NCBI RefSeq assembly: GCF_018137985.1
Contig: NZ_CP073084.1
Span: 1,860,001-1,924,000, forward strand
DNA from: Streptococcus oriscaviae
GTDB lineage: Bacteria; Bacillota; Bacilli; Lactobacillales; Streptococcaceae
Length of the DNA stretch: 64,000 nucleotides
Reading direction: 5' to 3'
Shown piece after piece: positions 26,850-36,625 of the stretch. The notes below the pieces were generated by a model, which had not been told where the DNA came from, ran no database searches, and saw only the letters and a program-made list of their open reading frames with translations. Both the position numbers and the translations under genes were made by a program. Every line of letters begins with the position of its first letter. Position 1 is the first letter of the stretch.

Positions 26850-29183
26850 TTAGTCTTTTTGTCTATGGAAACGATAGCCGAATCCACAAGCTACAAAAAG
26901 CAAGACTCCAAGGAAACTTAACCAAATGGTTGAGGATTGTCCTGTCTTTGGCAGGACTTTTTTAGGTTCAACAGTTGTAGTTGAAGAACTTGGTGTCGGT
27001 GGGGTTGTTGTTTCCTCCGTAGAGGTTGTGGTAGAAGCCTCCTCAGTGGTCGTAGTTGTCGTAGATTCTTCGGAGGTTGTAGTGGTTTGTTCTTCTGTTG
27101 TGGTCACCGTAGTTGTTTCTTCGGATGTCGTAGTGGACGGTTCTTCAGAAGTAGTGGTCACCGTAGTTGTTTCTTCGGATGTTGTAGTAGACGGTTCCTC
27201 AGAAGTAGTAGTAACCGTAGTTGTTTCTTCGGATGTTGTAGTAGATGGTTCCTCAGAAGTAGTGGTCACCGTAGTTGTTTCTTCGGACGTTGTAGTGGAC
27301 GGTTCCTCAGAAGTAGTAGTAGAGGTGGTTGTTGTAACTTCTGTCGTTGTTGTCGTTGTTGTTGTGACAGGTGTGTGGCTGTTTTTGATTGTAAAACCAG
27401 TTGAGCTGTCACCTGTTATTGTTTTTTCGTATCCTGCTGGGACAACTTCATCGACAGTGTAGTTGATTTTTACGCCTTGTTTATAGACATCTAGATTGGT
27501 AAATTCCCCTTTCCAGTTGCCGTCTGCATCTACTGTCACCTCCTGGCGGTCGACTTCTTGACCATCAGACTTTAAAATAACAGTAATCTTGTTTGGTCGG
27601 CTGCCATCTAGGTTGTTGCTATCCTCCCAAATTTTGTTAAAGACAATCTTGGTTTTTTCTGGCTCGTGCTTGTTGGTGATGTTCAAGCCATCATAGACAA
27701 CAGTGTAGCCGGTCACCTCTTCTTCTTTGACAGAATAACGGATTTCGGTACCATTTTCGTATTTTGGTAGGTTGGTGAACTGGTAGGCCCATCCAGTAGC
27801 TTCAGTAGCTGTTGTGGTCTGTCCAGTCGGCTGTCCATTGGCCAGTAGGTGGATGGTGATAGACTGAGGACGCAAGCCGTCCTGGTTCAGGTTATCATCC
27901 CAGGTTTTCTTACCTTGGATAGAGGTTACAATCCGTTTGTTGGTAATTGTCTTGAAAGCCACTCGAGTAATGGAGCCGAAATCGGAAGGACTGATACTAA
28001 TTTCTTTGTTTTCTAGTTCATAGCCTGTAGGTGCCTTCTTTTCACGAATGGTGTAATTATCTTTCAATAATCCATTGACAGAAGCAATTCCGCTCTCGTC
28101 AGTGATTAGCTTGCCAACAACCTGACCTGTCGAATTACGAACCAGTTCAAATTCAGCACCGGCCAAAGCAGTTCCGTCTTCGGATACTTTTTTGATTTGG
28201 ACAGTGAATACATAACCTTCTGCTCGACCATCCGCTGTGAGGAAACGAACATAGGAGTCTAGTGTTTTCTGAAGGGTTTGATTGGTTTCTAGGCTAGCTG
28301 TGTTTTGGAAGAGTTCCCCGCTTGCAGGGACATAAGGAATATGAACTTGGTAGCGTAGCATAATTCCCTGATCTGCACGGAGGTTCCCTAGATTCACAGA
28401 GAATTCTTGGCCGTTCCAAGTAACGGCGTAGTCGGCAGTCACATCCCGTTGGTTGAGGAGTCGCCAGTCGCCGTTGATAAATTGCCAATCACCTTGGTAG
28501 ATTCTTAGAGATGATTGATTAAAGCTGGCGCCTGGGATTTTCAATGTATCCTTGACAACGGCATTGTTCAAAGCAACCTTTTTACGGTTGACCGAAATAG
28601 CGTACTCAATAATTTTTGAATCGGTCGAACTTTGCCAACCGGCCTTGTCTATCTCGTTTGGATAGGGTTTTCCGATACCGTTGAAGTCAATTTTTCCGCC
28701 AGGGATGACCTTGCCTTCAACAGTAAAATCCACTTGAATGGTTTGGGCGTTCGGAATGACAACATGATCTACACGAGCAAAGATATGAAGGGTTCCGGTC
28801 ACATCGGAATGGCGCTCGGGATAATCCGTGTAGGTCAGGGTCACTGTCCGCTGCTTCATAACAGCCGTAGCTACCAGATTTCCTCTGGGATCTCGGAGTT
28901 CAAAAGCGGGGTTCTGTGATAATGCGAGTTCATTAGGGAAGGTGAAGGTGGAGGTATCGCCGGCCTTTACCGTGTTGTTTGGCAGGGCAAAGTCTATGTC
29001 AATACGGAATCGCTCCCATTGCCGGACCGGGCCGGTAATAGGGCTTCCATCCTTATTTACGATGGAAATCTTGGTAATGACATCGTTATGCTCGGCAGCA
29101 TGGACGGTGTCCATACGAGAGGGTGAGAAAAATGAAACCAAAAAGGTTGCGGTAATAAAAAACTTAAGAATGTTCTTTATCAT
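26850..29183 (-). CDS. LPXTG-anchored Cna-B adhesin (collagen-binding-like surface protein)
   Basis: Cell-wall protein of 777 aa. Signal peptide about 1-30 (MIKNILKFFITATFLVSFFS, ending HAA). An N-terminal adhesive region of Ig-like folds follows (about 31-320) that resembles the Cna/Spa 'collagen hug' module. Then come a SpaA-like prealbumin domain (about 323-415, YTIREKKAPTGYEL) and two Cna-B domains (about 417-505 and 511-600) with the Lys, Glu and Asn positions of isopeptide bonds (GKKTW, VKEEEV, ITNKH). A Thr/Ser/Glu stalk with 18-residue repeats spans about 606-740. The sorting signal is LPKTG, a hydrophobic stretch and RFHRQKD. ATG 29183 is chosen for AGGAAGGA 8 bases upstream and the signal peptide; a longer frame to 29351 lacks both. 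Confidence 0.9.
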   Translation of the reverse strand: MIKNILKFFITATFLVSFFSPSRMDTVHAAEHNDVITKISIVNKDGSPITGPVRQWERFRIDIDFALPNNTVKAGDTSTFTFPNELALSQNPAFELRDPRGNLVATAVMKQRTVTLTYTDYPERHSDVTGTLHIFARVDHVVIPNAQTIQVDFTVEGKVIPGGKIDFNGIGKPYPNEIDKAGWQSSTDSKIIEYAISVNRKKVALNNAVVKDTLKIPGASFNQSSLRIYQGDWQFINGDWRLLNQRDVTADYAVTWNGQEFSVNLGNLRADQGIMLRYQVHIPYVPASGELFQNTASLETNQTLQKTLDSYVRFLTADGRAEGYVFTVQIKKVSEDGTALAGAEFELVRNSTGQVVGKLITDESGIASVNGLLKDNYTIREKKAPTGYELENKEISISPSDFGSITRVAFKTITNKRIVTSIQGKKTWDDNLNQDGLRPQSITIHLLANGQPTGQTTTATEATGWAYQFTNLPKYENGTEIRYSVKEEEVTGYTVVYDGLNITNKHEPEKTKIVFNKIWEDSNNLDGSRPNKITVILKSDGQEVDRQEVTVDADGNWKGEFTNLDVYKQGVKINYTVDEVVPAGYEKTITGDSSTGFTIKNSHTPVTTTTTTTTEVTTTTSTTTSEEPSTTTSEETTTVTTTSEEPSTTTSEETTTVTTTSEEPSTTTSEETTTVTTTSEEPSTTTSEETTTVTTTEEQTTTTSEESTTTTTTEEASTTTSTEETTTPPTPSSSTTTVEPKKVLPKTGQSSTIWLSFLGVLLFVACGFGYRFHRQKD
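27103..27318 (-). repeat. Four tandem 54-bp repeats in the adhesin stalk
   Basis: Units start at 27103, 27157, 27211 and 27265. Each encodes 18 residues of the pattern VTTTSEEPSTTTSEETTT. Copies differ by a few mostly silent bases. Degenerate partial units flank both sides. Copy number is expected to vary between strains by slippage or recombination, changing stalk length. Confidence 0.92.
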
Positions 29184-29221
29184 GTTTCGATTCCTTCCTA
29201 AAAGTATACTGCTACAAAATA

Positions 29222-29250
29222 ATTCTAAAATAAAACAGCTCATAAAGCAA
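29222..29250 (-). promoter_or_regulatory. Promoter of the adhesin gene
   Basis: On the minus strand: TTGCTT (29250-29245), 17-base spacer, TAGAAT (29227-29222), 39 bases before the start codon. The rest of 29184-29486 holds only the malQ promoter on the other strand. Confidence 0.65.
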
Positions 29251-29423
29251 GTATTTTCCTTAACATACAATAAAACGATCGGTTTTTCAACTACTCTTAC
29301 GAAAAGAGTGGAAAAACTAGAGAGAAAAAACAGAAGAGGCGGCAACAGCACTTTTGTTACTCGTTAACAAGCCTGCTAGAAGGGGATTTAACAAATGGTT
29401 TTAGGCAAATAAAAGAAAAATCC

Positions 29424-29452
29424 TTGACAAGCGCAAACGTTTGCGTTAAAAT
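29424..29452 (+). promoter_or_regulatory. malQ/glgP promoter with LacI/MalR-type operator
   Basis: TTGACA (29424-29429), 17-base spacer, TAAAAT (29447-29452). The spacer holds the perfect palindrome CGCAAACGTTTGCG (29432-29445), the form expected for the streptococcal maltose repressor MalR or for CcpA. A repressor bound there would block RNA polymerase directly. Confidence 0.85.
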
Positions 29453-29486
29453 GTCAACTGTATTCCAAAGAGAAAGGATGCGAACT

Positions 29487-30995
29487 ATGACAAATCGTAC
29501 CAGTGGAATCTTAATGCATATTACCTCACTTCCTGGAAAGTTTGGTATCGGTACCTTTGGTCAGCCTGCCTACGACTTTGTTGATTTTTTGGTAGAAACC
29601 AAACAGACCTACTGGCAGATTTTACCTTTAACCACCACAAGCTATGGGGATTCTCCCTACCAATCCTTCTCAGCGATTGCCGGAAATCCACATCTGATTG
29701 ACTTTGAACTCTTGGCAGAAGAGGGTTTGTTGGATGAGGCGGATTTTTCTGAGCAAGATTTTGGCAAAGAAGCAGACTCGGTTGACTATGCCCTGCTCTA
29801 TCAGGTGCGGCGTCCCATTCTGGAGAAGGCTGTGGACAGATTTTTACAAGATGATAAACGAAAAAGAGACTTTGCTGCCTTTGAAAAAGCCAATGCTTCT
29901 TGGTTGACAGACTATGCAGAGTTTATGGCCATCAAGGAACACTTTGGCAACAAGGCCCTTCAGGAGTGGGATGACAAAGAAGTCATCGCCCGTAATGAAG
30001 AAGCCTTGGACAAGTACCGGTTGGCCTTGGCTGATAGCATCGACTACTTCAAGGTGTGTCAATACTTCTTTTTCAGTCAATGGAAGGCGCTCAAGGCCTA
30101 TGCCAACCAGCACCACATCAAGATTATCGGCGATATGCCAATCTATGTTTCGGCTGACAGCGTGGAAGTCTGGACCAAGCCACAACTCTTCAAGTTGGAT
30201 GCCACACGCAAGCCTCTCTATGTGGCAGGTGTGCCGGCAGACAACTTTAGCAAGGACGGTCAGCTGTGGGGCAACCCGCTCTATGACTGGGAGCAGCATG
30301 AAAAAACAGGTTACAGCTGGTGGATCTACCGCATTCATGAGAGTTTTAAACTCTATGACGTCTTGCGAATTGACCATTTCAAAGGCTTCTCAGACTACTG
30401 GCAGGTAGATGGTAAGGCGGAAGTGGCCAAAGTCGGTACTTGGGAGCCTGGGCCTGGCTACAATCTCTTTAAGGCTGTCAAAGAAAGTTTGGGTGATTTG
30501 CCAATCATCGCAGAAGATTTGGGCAATATTGATGCCAAGGCTCGTAAGCTTTTGGCAGACTGTGGCTACCCAGGGATGAAAATTCTAGAGTTTGGCTTCT
30601 TTGACGTCACAGGAAAGAGCATTGATGCGCCCCACCGGTGCACACCGAACTCCATCGCCTATACCGGCACTCATGACAATGAGGTAATCAATGGCTGGTA
30701 CAACAACCTGTCTGCGGAGCAGCAAGAATACGTTGATGCGTACAGCAACCGCAAGCCCATTGAGCCAGTCAGTCAAGCCATGCTTCGTATCCTGTTTGCG
30801 ACAGTTAGCGATACCGCTATTGCGACCATGCAGGATGTCTTAGACCTAGGCGAAGATAGCCGGATGAATACCCCTTCCACTGTCGGCGGAAACTGGCAGT
30901 GGCGCATGAAACCAGAAGATTTGACACAGGAACGCAAAGACTTCCTGCTGAAAATGACGAAACTATATCAAAGAGGAAATGAACACCATGATTAA
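29487..30995 (+). CDS. malQ: 4-alpha-glucanotransferase (amylomaltase), copy 1
   Basis: GH77 enzyme, 502 aa, shuffling alpha-1,4-glucan units between maltodextrins and releasing glucose. It opens [22 protein letters not shown] and carries [33 protein letters not shown] supplies the nucleophile Asp, IIAEDLG the acid/base Glu, and GTHDNE the transition-state Asp. ATG 29487 is 8 bases after AAAGGA; the in-frame ATG at 29478 abuts that site. It overlaps the glgP start, so the pair is translationally coupled. A near-duplicate lies at 34270-35784. Confidence 0.95.
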   Translation: MTNRTSGILMHITSLPGKFGIGTFGQPAYDFVDFLVETKQTYWQILPLTTTSYGDSPYQSFSAIAGNPHLIDFELLAEEGLLDEADFSEQDFGKEADSVDYALLYQVRRPILEKAVDRFLQDDKRKRDFAAFEKANASWLTDYAEFMAIKEHFGNKALQEWDDKEVIARNEEALDKYRLALADSIDYFKVCQYFFFSQWKALKAYANQHHIKIIGDMPIYVSADSVEVWTKPQLFKLDATRKPLYVAGVPADNFSKDGQLWGNPLYDWEQHEKTGYSWWIYRIHESFKLYDVLRIDHFKGFSDYWQVDGKAEVAKVGTWEPGPGYNLFKAVKESLGDLPIIAEDLGNIDAKARKLLADCGYPGMKILEFGFFDVTGKSIDAPHRCTPNSIAYTGTHDNEVINGWYNNLSAEQQEYVDAYSNRKPIEPVSQAMLRILFATVSDTAIATMQDVLDLGEDSRMNTPSTVGGNWQWRMKPEDLTQERKDFLLKMTKLYQRGNEHHD

Positions 30996-33252
30996 CTTTA
31001 CCCAATTTGCAGAAAGTAATACCAACAAGAAATTGTCGGAATTGACCAATGAAGAAATCTACCTTCAGTTGCTTCACTATGTGAAAGAAGCGGCTGCAGA
31101 CAAGCCTAAAAATACCGGAAAACGCAAGGTTTACTACATCTCAGCTGAGTTCTTGATCGGTAAACTCTTGTCCAACAACCTAATCAACCTCGGTATCTAC
31201 AAAGACGTTCAAGCAGAATTGGCAGCGGCCGGCAAGTCCTTGGCGCAGGTAGAAGATGTTGAACCAGAACCATCACTTGGTAACGGTGGTCTTGGACGGT
31301 TGGCGTCTTGCTTTGTGGACTCTATGTCAACCCTTGGCATCAACGGTGAAGGTGTTGGCCTCAACTACCATTGCGGTTTGTTCAAGCAAGTCTTCAAAGA
31401 CAACCAGCAAGAAGCAGAACCAAACTTCTGGATTGAAAACGACTCTTGGTTGATTCCGACTACTATCAGCTACGATGTACCGTTCAAAGACTTTACCCTG
31501 ACATCTAAATTGGACCGTCTGGACATTCTTGGCTACAAAAAAGACAGCAAGAACTACCTTAACTTGTTTGATATTGAATCTGTTAACTATGACTTGATTG
31601 AAGATGGTATCTCTTTTGATAAGACCGACATCAAGGAAAACTTGACCCTCTTCTTGTACCCAGATGATTCAGACAAGAAGGGTGAATTGCTTCGTATCTA
31701 CCAACAATACTTCATGGTATCAAATGCTGCTCAGCTTTTGATTGATGAAGCTATTGAGCGTGGATCAAACGTGCATGATTTGGCTGATTATGCTTATGTT
31801 CAAATCAACGACACCCACCCATCACTGGTTATCCCAGAATTGATTCGTCTGATGACAGAAAAACATGGCTTGGAATTTGCAGAAGCAGTGGCAATCGTTA
31901 AGAACATGACTGGTTACACCAACCACACCATCTTGGCAGAAGCCCTTGAGAAATGGCCGCTTGAGTTCTTGGAAGAAGTCGTGCCACACTTAGTGGACAT
32001 CATCAAAGAATTGGATGCCTTGGTAGCCAAGGACGTTCCAGATGTAGCCCTTCACATCATCGATGAGTCTGGTCGTGTCCACATGGCCCACATGGACATC
32101 CACTTCTCAAACTCAGTCAACGGGGTTGCGGCTCTCCACACTGAAATCTTGAAAAACTCTGAATTGAAAGGTTTCTACGAGCTTTACCCAGAAAAATTCA
32201 ACAACAAGACAAATGGTATCACCTTCCGTCGTTGGTTGGAATTTGCTAACCAAGACCTTGCGGATTACATCAAGGAATTGATTGGTGATGACTACTTGAC
32301 AGATGCGACCAAGTTGGAGAAATTGCTTGCCTTCGCAGATGACAAGGAAGTGCATGCTAAGTTGGCTGAAATCAAGTTTAACAACAAATTGGCTCTTAAA
32401 CGTTATTTAAAAGACAACAAGGGTATCGAATTGGACGAAAATTCCATCATTGATACACAAATCAAACGTTTCCACGAGTACAAACGCCAACAGATGAATG
32501 CCTTGTATGTCATCCACAAGTATCTTGAAATCAAGAACGGCAACCTGCCAAAACGTAAAATCACCGTTATCTTCGGTGGTAAGGCAGCTCCTGCTTATGT
32601 GATTGCTCAAGACATCATTCACTTGATTCTCTGCTTGTCTGAGTTGATCAACAACGACCCAGAAGTGAGCAAGTACCTCAACGTTCATTTGGTGGAAAAC
32701 TATAACGTAACAGTTGCTGAGAAACTCATCCCTGCAACAGATATTTCTGAGCAAATCTCGCTTGCTTCTAAAGAAGCGTCAGGTACTGGTAACATGAAAT
32801 TCATGCTCAACGGTGCTTTGACACTGGGTACGATGGATGGTGCCAACGTTGAGATTGCAGAATTGGCAGGAATGGACAATATCTACACATTCGGTAAAGA
32901 CTCTGATACCATCATCGACTTGTACGACAAGGCTGGCTATGTATCTGCAGACTACTACAATGGCGATACCAACATTAAGCGCGCAGTTGACTTTATCGTC
33001 AGCGATGAAATCCGTGCCCTCGGCAACGACGAGCGCCTTGGTCGCTTGCACCATGAACTCATCTCTAAAGACTGGTTCATGACCTTGATTGACTTGGCTG
33101 AGTACATTGAAGTTAAAGAGCAAGTCTTTGCAGATTACGAGGATCAAGATTCTTGGAACAAGAAAGTTGTGCACAACATTGCTAAGGCAGGTTTCTTCTC
33201 ATCTGACCGTACCATCGAGCAGTACAACGAAGACATCTGGCACAGTAAGTAA
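30988..33252 (+). CDS. glgP: Maltodextrin/glycogen phosphorylase
   Basis: GT35 phosphorylase, 754 aa. It releases glucose-1-phosphate from alpha-1,4-glucans. [17 protein letters not shown] is the typical active-site loop. The PLP-binding region [21 protein letters not shown] lies near residue 595-615, with the Schiff-base Lys in GNMKF. The streptococcal form lacks the long N-terminal regulatory extension of animal phosphorylases, so it is probably the maltodextrin type (MalP). Two ATGs, 30979 and 30988, are possible; AGAGGA is 10 bases from the second and only 1-2 from the first, so 30988 is chosen. It works with MalQ on imported maltodextrins. Confidence 0.94.
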   Translation: MINFTQFAESNTNKKLSELTNEEIYLQLLHYVKEAAADKPKNTGKRKVYYISAEFLIGKLLSNNLINLGIYKDVQAELAAAGKSLAQVEDVEPEPSLGNGGLGRLASCFVDSMSTLGINGEGVGLNYHCGLFKQVFKDNQQEAEPNFWIENDSWLIPTTISYDVPFKDFTLTSKLDRLDILGYKKDSKNYLNLFDIESVNYDLIEDGISFDKTDIKENLTLFLYPDDSDKKGELLRIYQQYFMVSNAAQLLIDEAIERGSNVHDLADYAYVQINDTHPSLVIPELIRLMTEKHGLEFAEAVAIVKNMTGYTNHTILAEALEKWPLEFLEEVVPHLVDIIKELDALVAKDVPDVALHIIDESGRVHMAHMDIHFSNSVNGVAALHTEILKNSELKGFYELYPEKFNNKTNGITFRRWLEFANQDLADYIKELIGDDYLTDATKLEKLLAFADDKEVHAKLAEIKFNNKLALKRYLKDNKGIELDENSIIDTQIKRFHEYKRQQMNALYVIHKYLEIKNGNLPKRKITVIFGGKAAPAYVIAQDIIHLILCLSELINNDPEVSKYLNVHLVENYNVTVAEKLIPATDISEQISLASKEASGTGNMKFMLNGALTLGTMDGANVEIAELAGMDNIYTFGKDSDTIIDLYDKAGYVSADYYNGDTNIKRAVDFIVSDEIRALGNDERLGRLHHELISKDWFMTLIDLAEYIEVKEQVFADYEDQDSWNKKVVHNIAKAGFFSSDRTIEQYNEDIWHSK

Positions 33253-33300
33253 GCAACTGCAAGGCAGCAATGATCAACTAAGCTCTCCTTATATACAAAA

Positions 33301-33332
33301 ACAGAATGTTTCGCTGGAAACATTCTGTTTTT
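33301..33332. terminator. Bidirectional terminator between glgP and the GntR gene
   Basis: Perfect 12-bp stem ACAGAATGTTTC / GAAACATTCTGT with a 4-nt loop, flanked by A's on the left and T's on the right. It serves the convergent genes on both strands; the GntR stop codon lies at its right border. Confidence 0.92.
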
Positions 33333-33333
33333 G

Positions 33334-34041
33334 TTATCGTTTGGCCATGGAAACAAAACTAATCTTATCTGGACGGTAGCTGATGGTTCCATATTGGAAG
33401 GGGTGTCCATTGGCCAAGTAGGTGATACTGGTGACCACGACAACCATATCATAGTCGCCCAAGTCCATCTGTGTTCGTTCTTCCTCATTCGCATAGCGGA
33501 AGGAAATCTCCCGTCTAGAGTGGGAAATTTTAAGATGGAGTTCCTCCTCAAGATAACGGTAAATCGAACCTTCGACAATTTCGCGATTCAGATAAGGAAC
33601 AAGGCGGCGGTCAAAATAGGATACTTCATACTCCAGACGCTCGCCATCAATGGTACGAACCCGTGCCACACGATAGAAGTCTACTTTTTCATCCACCTCC
33701 AGAATGGCCATTAAGGCCTCTTCACCTTGGATGATATAGAGATCTTTTAAGTGAGTCTGAATATCATGAAGAGCTAGGCGGTTGAGTTCGCCAGAAGTTT
33801 TAATCTCAGAAACGAACTGGCTCTTCATCAGGTTGTGTTCCAAAACGATTGAGTTGCGTCCTTGACGCTTTTGGATATAGCCATCCATTTCAAGCATAGA
33901 TAATGCCTTGCGAATGGTGTCTTTTGAGTAGGAGTAATGCTCCATTAACTCGTTTTCGGTAGGTAATTCCTCATTGGGCTTCCAAATATGCTGCTCAATC
34001 TTTTCTTTAATGTCAGTGTAGACGTTCTTGTACTTGCTCAT
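33334..34041 (-). CDS. GntR/UTRA-family transcription regulator (TreR-like)
   Basis: Regulator of 235 aa. The N-terminal winged helix (residues 1-70: LPTENELMEHYSYSKDTIRKALSMLEMDGYIQKRQGRNSIVL) is followed by a UTRA effector domain (about 90-230: DFYRVARVRTIDGERLEYEVSYF, FVSMAKR end). This layout matches TreR-type repressors that sense sugar phosphates. No trehalose genes are near. The divergent neighbours are malQ copy 2 and a PTS transporter, so an effector such as a PTS-derived maltose-6-phosphate or glucose-6-phosphate is plausible. TTTTACGTAAAA-type palindromes lie in its own promoter and in the malQ promoter. Confidence 0.88.
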   Translation of the reverse strand: MSKYKNVYTDIKEKIEQHIWKPNEELPTENELMEHYSYSKDTIRKALSMLEMDGYIQKRQGRNSIVLEHNLMKSQFVSEIKTSGELNRLALHDIQTHLKDLYIIQGEEALMAILEVDEKVDFYRVARVRTIDGERLEYEVSYFDRRLVPYLNREIVEGSIYRYLEEELHLKISHSRREISFRYANEEERTQMDLGDYDMVVVVTSITYLANGHPFQYGTISYRPDKISFVSMAKR

Positions 34042-34087
34042 GATATGCTGCTTTCTCTACGAAGATTCTTCTATAAGTGTACCATAA

Positions 34088-34238
34088 TTTTACTTAAAAA
34101 TATAGCTGATGAATTAGGAACACCGTTCATTGTTTGGGACAGAAGGGCAGGAACGGCCTGACAGAAATAGTAGTTTTACGTAAAAGGTAAAATTGTTACG
34201 TAAAAATACTTGACAAGTGAAAACGTTTCCGTTAAAAT
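34088..34238. promoter_or_regulatory. Divergent gntR / malQ-2 control region with candidate GntR and LacI/MalR sites
   Basis: The malQ promoter is TTGACA (34210-34215), 17-base spacer, TAAAAT (34233-34238), with a MalR/cre-like element AAAACGTTTCC in the spacer. Just upstream are the palindromes TTTTACGTAAAA (34174-34185) and TTACGTAA (34196-34203), their centres 20 bp apart. A one-mismatch copy TTTTACTTAAAA (34088-34099) lies upstream of a TACACT -10 for the GntR gene. The spacing and placement suit autoregulation plus control of malQ. Confidence 0.6.
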
Positions 34239-34269
34239 AGGGATAAATTAACAGAAAGGAAAGCGCTTT

Positions 34270-35784
34270 ATGACACAACGAACCAGTGGTGTACTGATGC
34301 ATATTACCTCTCTACCAGGTCCATTTGGGATAGGAACCTTTGGAAAGGAAGCCTATGATTTTGTGGATTTTCTGGTGGAAACCAAGCAAACCTTTTGGCA
34401 ATTACTGCCCCTCACCACAACTAGCTACGGAGATTCCCCTTATCAGTCCTTTTCAGCTATCGCTGGCAATCCGCATCTGATTGACTTTGCTTTACTCGCA
34501 AAAGACGGCTTTTTGCAAGAGAGTGATTACGAAGGGATTTGCTTCGGTGCTGACCCAACGCGTGTGGATTACGCTCTTCTGTATCAGATTAGGCGGCCAA
34601 TCCTAGAAAAAGCAGTTAGGGCATTTTTGGCTGATGAGAAACAAAAAGTAGCCTTGTTAGAATTTGAAAAAGCGAACTCTTCCTGGCTCAATGATTATGC
34701 AGAATTTATGGCAATCAAGGAGTATTTTGGCAATCGTGCCTTGCAGGAGTGGGAAGATAAGGCAGTTGTAGCTCGTAACGAAGAAGCACTTGACAAGTAC
34801 CGGTTAGCCTTGGCAGATAAAATCGACTACTTTAAGGTGTGTCAATATTTCTTCTTCAGCCAATGGAAGCAGCTCAAACGGTATGCGAATGAACGCCATA
34901 TCAAGATTATCGGCGATATGCCTATTTACGTTTCCGCAGACAGCGTGGAAGTATGGACGAAACCTCAGCTGTTCAAACTGGACAGCGAGCGCAAGCCAAC
35001 CTTTGTCGCAGGTGTTCCAGCAGATCAGTTTAGCGCAGATGGTCAGCTTTGGGGGAATCCGCTTTACGATTGGGCAGAGCATGAAAAAACCGGTTTTAGC
35101 TGGTGGATTTACCGCATTCACGAAAGTTTCAAACTGTATGATTTGCTTCGAATTGACCATTTCAAAGGATTTTCAGATTACTGGCAGGTTGATGGAAAAG
35201 CAACGGTTGCCAAAGTTGGCAGCTGGGAACCAGGCCCGGGTTACAGTCTGTTCAAAGTTGTCAAAGAAACGCTGGGAGATCTGCCGATTATCGCAGAAGA
35301 CTTAGGAAATATTGATGCCAAGGCTAGAAAACTGCTCAATGATTGTGGCTATCCAGGTATGAAAATCTTGGAATTTGGTTTGAGTGATGTGACTGGCAAG
35401 AGCATTGATGCACCGCATCGCTGTATCCCAAATTCTATTGCCTATATGGGAACCCATGACAACGAAGTGGTCAACGGCTGGTACCAAAATTTGAGTGCTG
35501 AGCAGCAAGAGTACGTTGATGCATACAGCAACCGCAAGCCGATAGAACCTGTCAGTCAGGCCATGCTTCGCGTTCTTTTTGCAACAGTTAGTGATACAGC
35601 CATTGCGACCATGCAGGATATATTGGATCTGGGCGAAGATAGCCGGATGAACTACCCGTCAACCATCGGCGGCAACTGGCAGTGGCGCATGAGAGAAGAA
35701 GATTTGACCGAGGAGAGAAAAGCTTTTCTCATCAAGGTCACTCGCCTTTATCAACGTGTCAATGAAGCTTTGGAAGAAGCCTAG
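34270..35784 (+). CDS. malQ: 4-alpha-glucanotransferase (amylomaltase), copy 2
   Basis: GH77 enzyme, 504 aa, aligning along its whole length with copy 1 and keeping every catalytic landmark ([24 protein letters not shown]). Differences are spread over the protein, most densely around residues 78-135, so this is an old duplication, not a recent one. The start is ATG 34270 with AGAAAGGA 9 bases before it; the cre-like AAAGCGCTTT overlaps the start region. It leads an apparent operon with the phosphatase-fold protein and the PTS EIICBA gene, whereas copy 1 leads glgP, which suggests the two copies serve different induction conditions. Confidence 0.93.
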   Translation: MTQRTSGVLMHITSLPGPFGIGTFGKEAYDFVDFLVETKQTFWQLLPLTTTSYGDSPYQSFSAIAGNPHLIDFALLAKDGFLQESDYEGICFGADPTRVDYALLYQIRRPILEKAVRAFLADEKQKVALLEFEKANSSWLNDYAEFMAIKEYFGNRALQEWEDKAVVARNEEALDKYRLALADKIDYFKVCQYFFFSQWKQLKRYANERHIKIIGDMPIYVSADSVEVWTKPQLFKLDSERKPTFVAGVPADQFSADGQLWGNPLYDWAEHEKTGFSWWIYRIHESFKLYDLLRIDHFKGFSDYWQVDGKATVAKVGSWEPGPGYSLFKVVKETLGDLPIIAEDLGNIDAKARKLLNDCGYPGMKILEFGLSDVTGKSIDAPHRCIPNSIAYMGTHDNEVVNGWYQNLSAEQQEYVDAYSNRKPIEPVSQAMLRVLFATVSDTAIATMQDILDLGEDSRMNYPSTIGGNWQWRMREEDLTEERKAFLIKVTRLYQRVNEALEEA

Positions 35785-35820
35785 TCATGAGAAAAAATTA
35801 AAATCAGAAAGGAGGAAATC

Positions 35821-36612
35821 ATGAAACTATTGACCATCAATGTTCATGCTTGGATGGAGGAACAGCAGGAAGAAAAACTAGAACGGCTGGCCCAAACGAT
35901 TGCGGAGAAAAAATACGACGTGATTGCCCTCCAAGAGGTTAATCAGGAGATTTCGGCTCCGCGAATCAGTCGAGAATTGAAGGCAGATAATTATGGACTG
36001 CTATTGGTAAAACGGCTGAAAGAATTGGTCGGCGATGTCTATTCCTATTTTTGGAGCAATTCCCATATCGGATACAGTCGCTATGACGAAGGGATTGCGC
36101 TATTGACCAAGCTACCTGTTTATGAGGTTGATAGTTTTTACTGCAGCCAACATCAGACAGTGGATTCTATTTTATCTCGGAAGGTTTTAGGGGTGACTCT
36201 ATCCTACAAGGGTCAGTTGATTGATGTCTATTCCTGTCATATCAACCTACCAGATTGTGATGGAGAGGATCAGCTGGAAAATGTACGAACCATCGTGGAA
36301 CGGAGTCAGACGGAACGCCTCAAAATTCTGATGGGTGATTTCAATACAGATGCTATTTCGGACAAAAAATCCTATGAGGCTATTAAGGATTTAGGACTCT
36401 ATGATAGCTATGAACTGACAGCAGATAAAGACTCTGGTATCACAGCGGAAAAGGCTATCGATGGCTGGACAGGTCACGCCCAAGGCAAACGTTTGGATTA
36501 TATCTTTTTAAACCAAGAAAGGAGCATTCTATCAAGTCGGGTTATTTTCAACGGAAATAACAAACTCCCTATCTCAGACCATTATGGTGTGGAGATTATA
36601 GTAGATCTTTAG
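35821..36612 (+). CDS. Endonuclease/exonuclease/phosphatase-fold protein
   Basis: Protein of 263 aa of the EEP (DNase I / sphingomyelinase-like) superfamily. It begins MKLLTINVHAWME. DVIALQEVNQE supplies the metal-binding Glu, LMGDFNTDA is the central Asp-Asn motif, and RLDYIFL and ISDHYGVEI supply the C-terminal Asp-His pair. All catalytic positions are present, so it should be an active metal-dependent phosphodiesterase or phosphatase. There is no signal peptide. It is in line with malQ-2 and the PTS gene (36 and 13 bp gaps), so a role on a sugar-phosphate or other phosphoester is possible. The substrate is unknown. Confidence 0.85.
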   Translation: MKLLTINVHAWMEEQQEEKLERLAQTIAEKKYDVIALQEVNQEISAPRISRELKADNYGLLLVKRLKELVGDVYSYFWSNSHIGYSRYDEGIALLTKLPVYEVDSFYCSQHQTVDSILSRKVLGVTLSYKGQLIDVYSCHINLPDCDGEDQLENVRTIVERSQTERLKILMGDFNTDAISDKKSYEAIKDLGLYDSYELTADKDSGITAEKAIDGWTGHAQGKRLDYIFLNQERSILSSRVIFNGNNKLPISDHYGVEIIVDL

Positions 36613-36625
36613 GAGAAACAATAAG

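Noticed and set aside
26926..27462. Plus-strand open frame of 178 codons, Val-rich
   Set aside because: It is the antisense shadow of the Thr/Glu repeat stalk of the adhesin; the pattern follows from repeated ACN/GAA codons on the other strand.
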